A stretch of DNA of 64,000 nucleotides from Paralichthys olivaceus (Eukaryota; Chordata; Actinopteri; Pleuronectiformes; Paralichthyidae): assembly GCF_024713975.1 (NCBI RefSeq), contig NC_091106.1, positions 12,441,001 through 12,505,000 of the forward strand, written 5' to 3'. Positions within the stretch are counted from its first letter, which is position 1; each line of letters begins with the position of its first letter. Of this stretch, positions 60,407-64,000 are shown one piece after another. The notes beneath the pieces were generated by a model. The model saw nothing but the letters and a program-made list of their open reading frames with translations, had not been told where the DNA came from and ran no database searches. The position numbers and the translations under genes were made by a program.

Positions 60407-60446
60407 GTCATCAAGTGTAATACAGTCACTCATTACACTTGATGAC
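60407..60446. repeat. Perfect 15-bp inverted repeat (hairpin)
   Basis: GTCATCAAGTGTAAT at 60407-60421 and its exact reverse complement at 60432-60446, separated by a 10-base loop. The upstream flank holds three loose copies of TATACAGTCA. It ends about 230 bp upstream of the prap1 start codon. Confidence 0.9.
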
Positions 60447-60539
60447 AGACGCATTAATTCAACTATAATCAACCAACTGTTATGTACAACACAACCGAGA
60501 TAAAGAAAGATGAATTACAGCTGACGCTTCCGTGTTCAG

Positions 60540-60660
60540 AGGAAACAAAGGTCAGGAAATTCTTATCTGGTTTATAGGTGGAACTTTGGTCCTGTGCGTC
60601 AGGTGAAGAGAAATCAGAATATCTTTTTGTCAGGAGCCAAAACATTGAGCTGAAGGCAGA
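60540..60660 (+). promoter_or_regulatory. Candidate prap1 proximal promoter
   Basis: CAAAGGTCAGG near 60,545 and AGGACCAAAGTTCCA (minus strand, near 60,579) resemble HNF4/nuclear-receptor DR1 sites; TTATCT near 60,563 is a GATA motif and TTTATAG near 60,570 is CDX-like. Such combinations are common upstream of intestinal genes, and mammalian PRAP1 is intestinal. Motif inference only. Confidence 0.3.
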
Positions 60661-60673
60661 AAGAGAGACACTA

Positions 60674-61798
60674 TGTTCAGGTAGGAAAACAACATGGCCT
60701 CAAATGGTTTCTGACTGTCAACACTGTATAGCCTGATTTTAAGGGTTTGTTTGTTTGACTAGACAATGATCACCTTCGTAATGTCTTGCTGATTTGAAAT
60801 CTGGACATTAACCCTGAGTCTTCTCACATGCAGGTTTTCTCTACTAGTCTGTGTCTCCCTGATATATGGCACCACAGCGAAGCCATATAAACCGGGGGTA
60901 TGTGTAGATGTCTCGTAGCTGTCGTCAGCATAAACTCCACTGCTTCATGATTAATTATTCCTGATAAATTTGAAACGGCCAGCATGTCTGTATGACCACA
61001 AAATTGTATTTGGACAGCAGTTGCGTAACATTTGTGCTCTTTTCTCAGAATAAACTTACAGATGCTGCATTCCAGGATACAGTTATGTAAGTTTCAATTT
61101 CCTTTAACTAACAAGAAAGTGAATAATCTTTTTTTGGACTGAGGCGACGCAGACTGAAGTTGCGTGATGTTTATTTCAGGTCCATGGATGACGAAGGAAA
61201 GATGTCCTGGGGAGTGGAAGTGGAACCTCCTGAGGACTTGGACGAGACTCACTACGAATTCGACCCCAGCATGAAGATTTGGCAGAGCATGGCGGGCAGG
61301 GAACGGCCCCCGAAGGCTGAAGAAGACTTGGATGAGCTGCACCATCCTTCAATGGAAGATCTCCTCAAAGTCCCTAACCAGGATGTCCAGCCTGTTGCTG
61401 ACATGTCGTACGACGAACCAGAGGAGGATAGAGACAACATTGACCACCCTGTTCTCAGCGAGGTGGCCTCACAGGAAGCCGAGCAGGTCCAGTACGAAGC
61501 TGGTGCATGGGCCAGCGTCACACACTCAGAACCAGAGGAGGACAAGGACGAGCTGTATCATCGTGACGACCAGAACTTTTTCGTGCAGGTGGAGCCACTG
61601 AGGCTTGAGGTCATCGGAGAAAATAAGGTCAGACTTCACCTCCAACCAGAGGAGGACAAGGACGACCTGTATCACAAAGAACAGCTGCAGCCCGCTCCTT
61701 ACCAGTATGCTGCTGAATCTGGTGCTCCTGTTGATTTGCCTTATCAGAGGAAGCACAGTGAACCAGAGGAAGATTTGGATGATCTCTACCACATGTGA
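60674..61798 (+). CDS. prap1: Proline-rich acidic protein 1, fish form
   Basis: Mammalian PRAP1 is a small secreted/ER acidic protein of gut and liver; it has been reported to bind microsomal triglyceride transfer protein and aid lipoprotein assembly. Coding exons: 60674-60681, 60834-60897, 61049-61086, 61180-61798; all phases agree, giving 242 residues against 151 in human. The first coding exon is only eight bases (Met-Phe plus two bases). A signal peptide (FRFSLLVCVSLIYGTTA) precedes the mature chain. SWGVEVEPPEDLDETHYEF parallels human AWGARVVEPPEKDDQLVVLF. An acidic unit of the type EPEEDxDxLYH occurs six times, including EPEEDKDELYH, QPEEDKDDLYH and EPEEDLDDLYH; human shows two. The spacer LRLEVIGENKVRLHLQPEED parallels human PRLWVMPNHQVLLGPEED. 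Its neighbour fuom is the human neighbour as well. I am confident of the family, not of a conserved function. Confidence 0.87.
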
Positions 61799-61872
61799 TC
61801 ATTCAACAACCACAACCTTTGAAGATCCTTATTGTGATCATGTTATCTTAATCGCATGTTCATTTTGACTCC

Positions 61873-61878
61873 ATTAAA
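61873..61878 (+). terminator. prap1 polyadenylation signal
   Basis: ATTAAA 75 bases after the prap1 stop codon. The opposing fuom signal is about 100 bp beyond, so the two genes converge tightly. Confidence 0.55.
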
Positions 61879-61975
61879 CTGTTAAACTATCAATTATCAT
61901 ATATGTATGTCAGTGTCTTTTATTTGTATGTTGGTGATAAATACACTTTAAACATGTACGACTTTCAGTGTTTCC

Positions 61976-61981
61976 TTTATT
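61976..61981 (-). terminator. fuom polyadenylation signal
   Basis: AATAAA on the minus strand (TCAATAAAGG), about 140 bases after the fuom stop codon. Confidence 0.6.
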
Positions 61982-62121
61982 GAAAAAATATAAAATCATC
62001 TGCTTCCGGTAAACTGGAAATTAATCTGATCATATTTGTTCTATAAATGACAAATTAACAAGAATTAATAGTTGTTGCACATATAGTCATTAGGTCATCA
62101 TGACTTATTAGAATATGTGCA

Positions 62122-64000
62122 TCACTGTAGCAGCTCAGCAGGAATGACCCCCTTCTTCAGTATCAAGTTACCATAAAGAGCGGTTTCCCTATGTAGACAG
62201 AGCAGAGGGAAAAAAACCCCCACAAAATGTAACATGAAGCTGGTTATCAGGGTAACAAAACAGATCACAGGTAAACACAAGAAACAGTCCAAACACTTTG
62301 GACACTTAAGAGTTTGCTAAATTTCTGAATAAGACAAATTAAAAGATGACAAATGTTTCTCCAGTGGGGAATGTCCCTCAACTTTTACGCAGTGACAAAT
62401 GCTTGTGTGTTCTTTTTTCAGACAGTATGAAATATTCTATTCAGCACTAATATTCAAATGAAGGCAGAGAAAATACACACCCTGTCGCTACAACAGCGTA
62501 GGCCTTCTTGGCTCGTTCATAGAAAGCAAACCTCTCCACCTTCTCAACAGGACTCTGTATGTAAAGAGGAATTAACAGATGAGTCATCAATCTGATAGAC
62601 GCAGTTTCGTCGAGCTACCCTCTGAATTCTTCAATAATTAGGTGGACTGGCAGTTTCACCTGAGACCCAGCCTTGTCCAGGAGATCTTTGTAGGTGTCCC
62701 ACACAGGCACAGGTAAACCTTTCTGTTTGTCACTGTCCACCAGATCCATGACTGCAGCCTGATGCAACATATTTACATTTTAGAAGACAGCAACATTGTC
62801 AAAGAGAAAAAAATATATATATTGATGATAACTGGAAGATGAACCTCAGTTTAGATTTACTAGTGCAGTGCCGGTACTAAATATGTCTGTTTGGAATGTT
62901 AGCTTGCCTGTGGGAATGTTGGTAGCAGCTATATTTCTGAAAATGTAAAAGTGACCTGCAGTAATAGAGCTGCAGCGAGACAAGACTGACCGCAGGTGTC
63001 AGTCTGCAGAACCCTCAAGCTGCTCCACACCAGTTCATTCAAAGTGGGCCAAATTTAGAGACAATGAGGTGTATGGTTCTCGAGATATGCATTCCACATA
63101 CAGACAGAGATTTCTGGATTTATTAGATAGACGAGTCCTGTACCGAAAAGGGGACGTAGGTGTCCAGAGGCAACAGCTTCAAGATGGCCTTCAAAAGCTC
63201 TGGGATTCCCAAACCTACATGAAGATCAGACACAGGCGGAAAAACAGTTTAAAACAGAAAGCTGCAGGGATGATGTTTTTTGTATAAGTCAGCCCAGAAG
63301 TTAGCATCCCCGTGGTTCCATTAAGAGAAAACAAACCGGCTTTCTTCATGGATTTGATAATGAGAGCTGTGACAGAACAAAAAAAGTGTAGCAAAATACT
63401 TTGTCAACTATGTGGAGAGGATTCTGAGGCTCTGTGGCTTCCCTCCATATTTCCAACATGACACCTTAAAAAGGACATTATTTATGGACTCAAACAACAC
63501 TGTAGCATGGAGAAGTCGGCTGTCAGCCAGCGCACGCTCAAGTGTTTTGTGAAGCCTGCTGGCGCTACATGACATCATGGTGTTCCACATTTACAGGATT
63601 CCCAACCTGAGCCTTAATGTTTTATAATGAATTTCTGTGCAATGGACTCGTTTCTCAATCATTTCTTCAATATTTCTTCAATAATTAACTTTATTATGTT
63701 GTATTTATTGTATTATTGATTCATTTCTTTCTTTCTTATGCCTGACAATATTCGAGTTCCACGTCGGTCTTGCCTCTTGTTTTTCATGAACTTATAGACC
63801 TGCACCTGTAAATGATTTGTTACACAGGTTCTAGATTTAAGGGCCATATTTGAAAATGGTTCAATAAAAAAAAATAAAAAAACGGAACCGGAAGTGTGAA
63901 GTGCTAACATTTCCTGTTTTTAGGATTAGTTTTTTAAAGCGCCAGACAATTATACCATCAGCTCTTATCTCTTTGGGGCCACAGGCACAGATGGAGGATG
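62122..64000 (-). CDS. fuom: Fucose mutarotase (partial, 5' end outside window)
   Basis: Interconverts alpha- and beta-L-fucose, helping the fucose salvage route; RbsD/FucU family. Exons in transcript order: 64000-63956 (incomplete), 63214-63144, 62758-62660, 62554-62481, 62188-62122; phases agree. Visible protein begins SSICACGPKEIRADG, then LGIPELLKAILKLLPLDTYV, AAVMDLVDSDKQKGLPVPVW, SPVEKVERFAFYERAKKAYA and VVATGETALYGNLILKKGVI, ending in PAELLQ. Each block aligns with human FUOM, for example GLGIPQLLEAVLKLLPLDTY and FEFYERAKKAFAVVATGETA. The RbsD/FucU C-terminal signature (YERAKKAYAVVATGE...YGN) is intact. About 35 N-terminal residues, with the conserved histidine region, lie beyond the window. 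It is the PRAP1 neighbour in mammals too. Confidence 0.94.
63215..63955 (-). other. fuom intron before the LGIPELL exon
   Basis: AT-rich intron; I see no exon or RNA gene in it. Confidence 0.6.

Overview
The window is vertebrate nuclear DNA. Genes are split into many short GT-AG exons, and every protein I could assemble is closest to a vertebrate family. A ray-finned (teleost) fish is the best fit: compact genes, an intact msx3 next to adam8 and znf511, many CA/TG microsatellites, and several dispersed repeats typical of fish genomes. I assembled exon structures by hand from splice sites, reading phase and family similarity; nothing was aligned by computer.

Layout. 1-3 kb: repeat-rich, with at most a doubtful exon. 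3.05-9.95 kb (+): chuk (IKK-alpha), complete. 10,629-10,949 (+): a 7SK small nuclear RNA gene with its own Pol III type 3 promoter. 11.5-18.9 kb (+): erlin1, complete, with a long 3' UTR. 18.9-22.0 kb: repeat-bearing intergenic DNA. 22.07-26.65 kb (-): spef1, a ciliary CH-domain microtubule protein. 26.8-37.7 kb (-): adam8, 25 coding exons. 38.2-41.6 kb (+): znf511. 41.75-43.4 kb (-): msx3 homeobox gene. 43.5-60.5 kb: about 17 kb without a convincing gene, probably regulatory, containing a decayed copy of part of znf511. 60.67-61.88 kb (+): a fish prap1 with six acidic repeats. 61.97-64.0 kb (-): fuom (fucose mutarotase), cut by the window end.

Gene order. chuk-erlin1 matches a human 10q24 pair. 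adam8, znf511, msx3 (lost in human), prap1 and fuom match human 10q26.3, but TUBGCP2 and CALY, which lie among these genes in mammals, are absent here. spef1 beside adam8 recalls human 20p13, where SPEF1 lies near ADAM33. The neighbours do not form one pathway.

Most interesting signals. Two introns, spef1 intron 6 and adam8 intron 2, carry an AC repeat at the 5' splice site and a GT repeat directly against the 3' splice site, the arrangement proposed to let RNA pairing replace the polypyrimidine tract in fish. Also notable are a consensus RFX X-box upstream of spef1, a GC-AG intron in spef1, the 7SK locus, the expanded prap1 repeat, a perfect 15-bp hairpin upstream of prap1, an altered NEMO-binding motif in chuk, and a broken znf511 exon copy.
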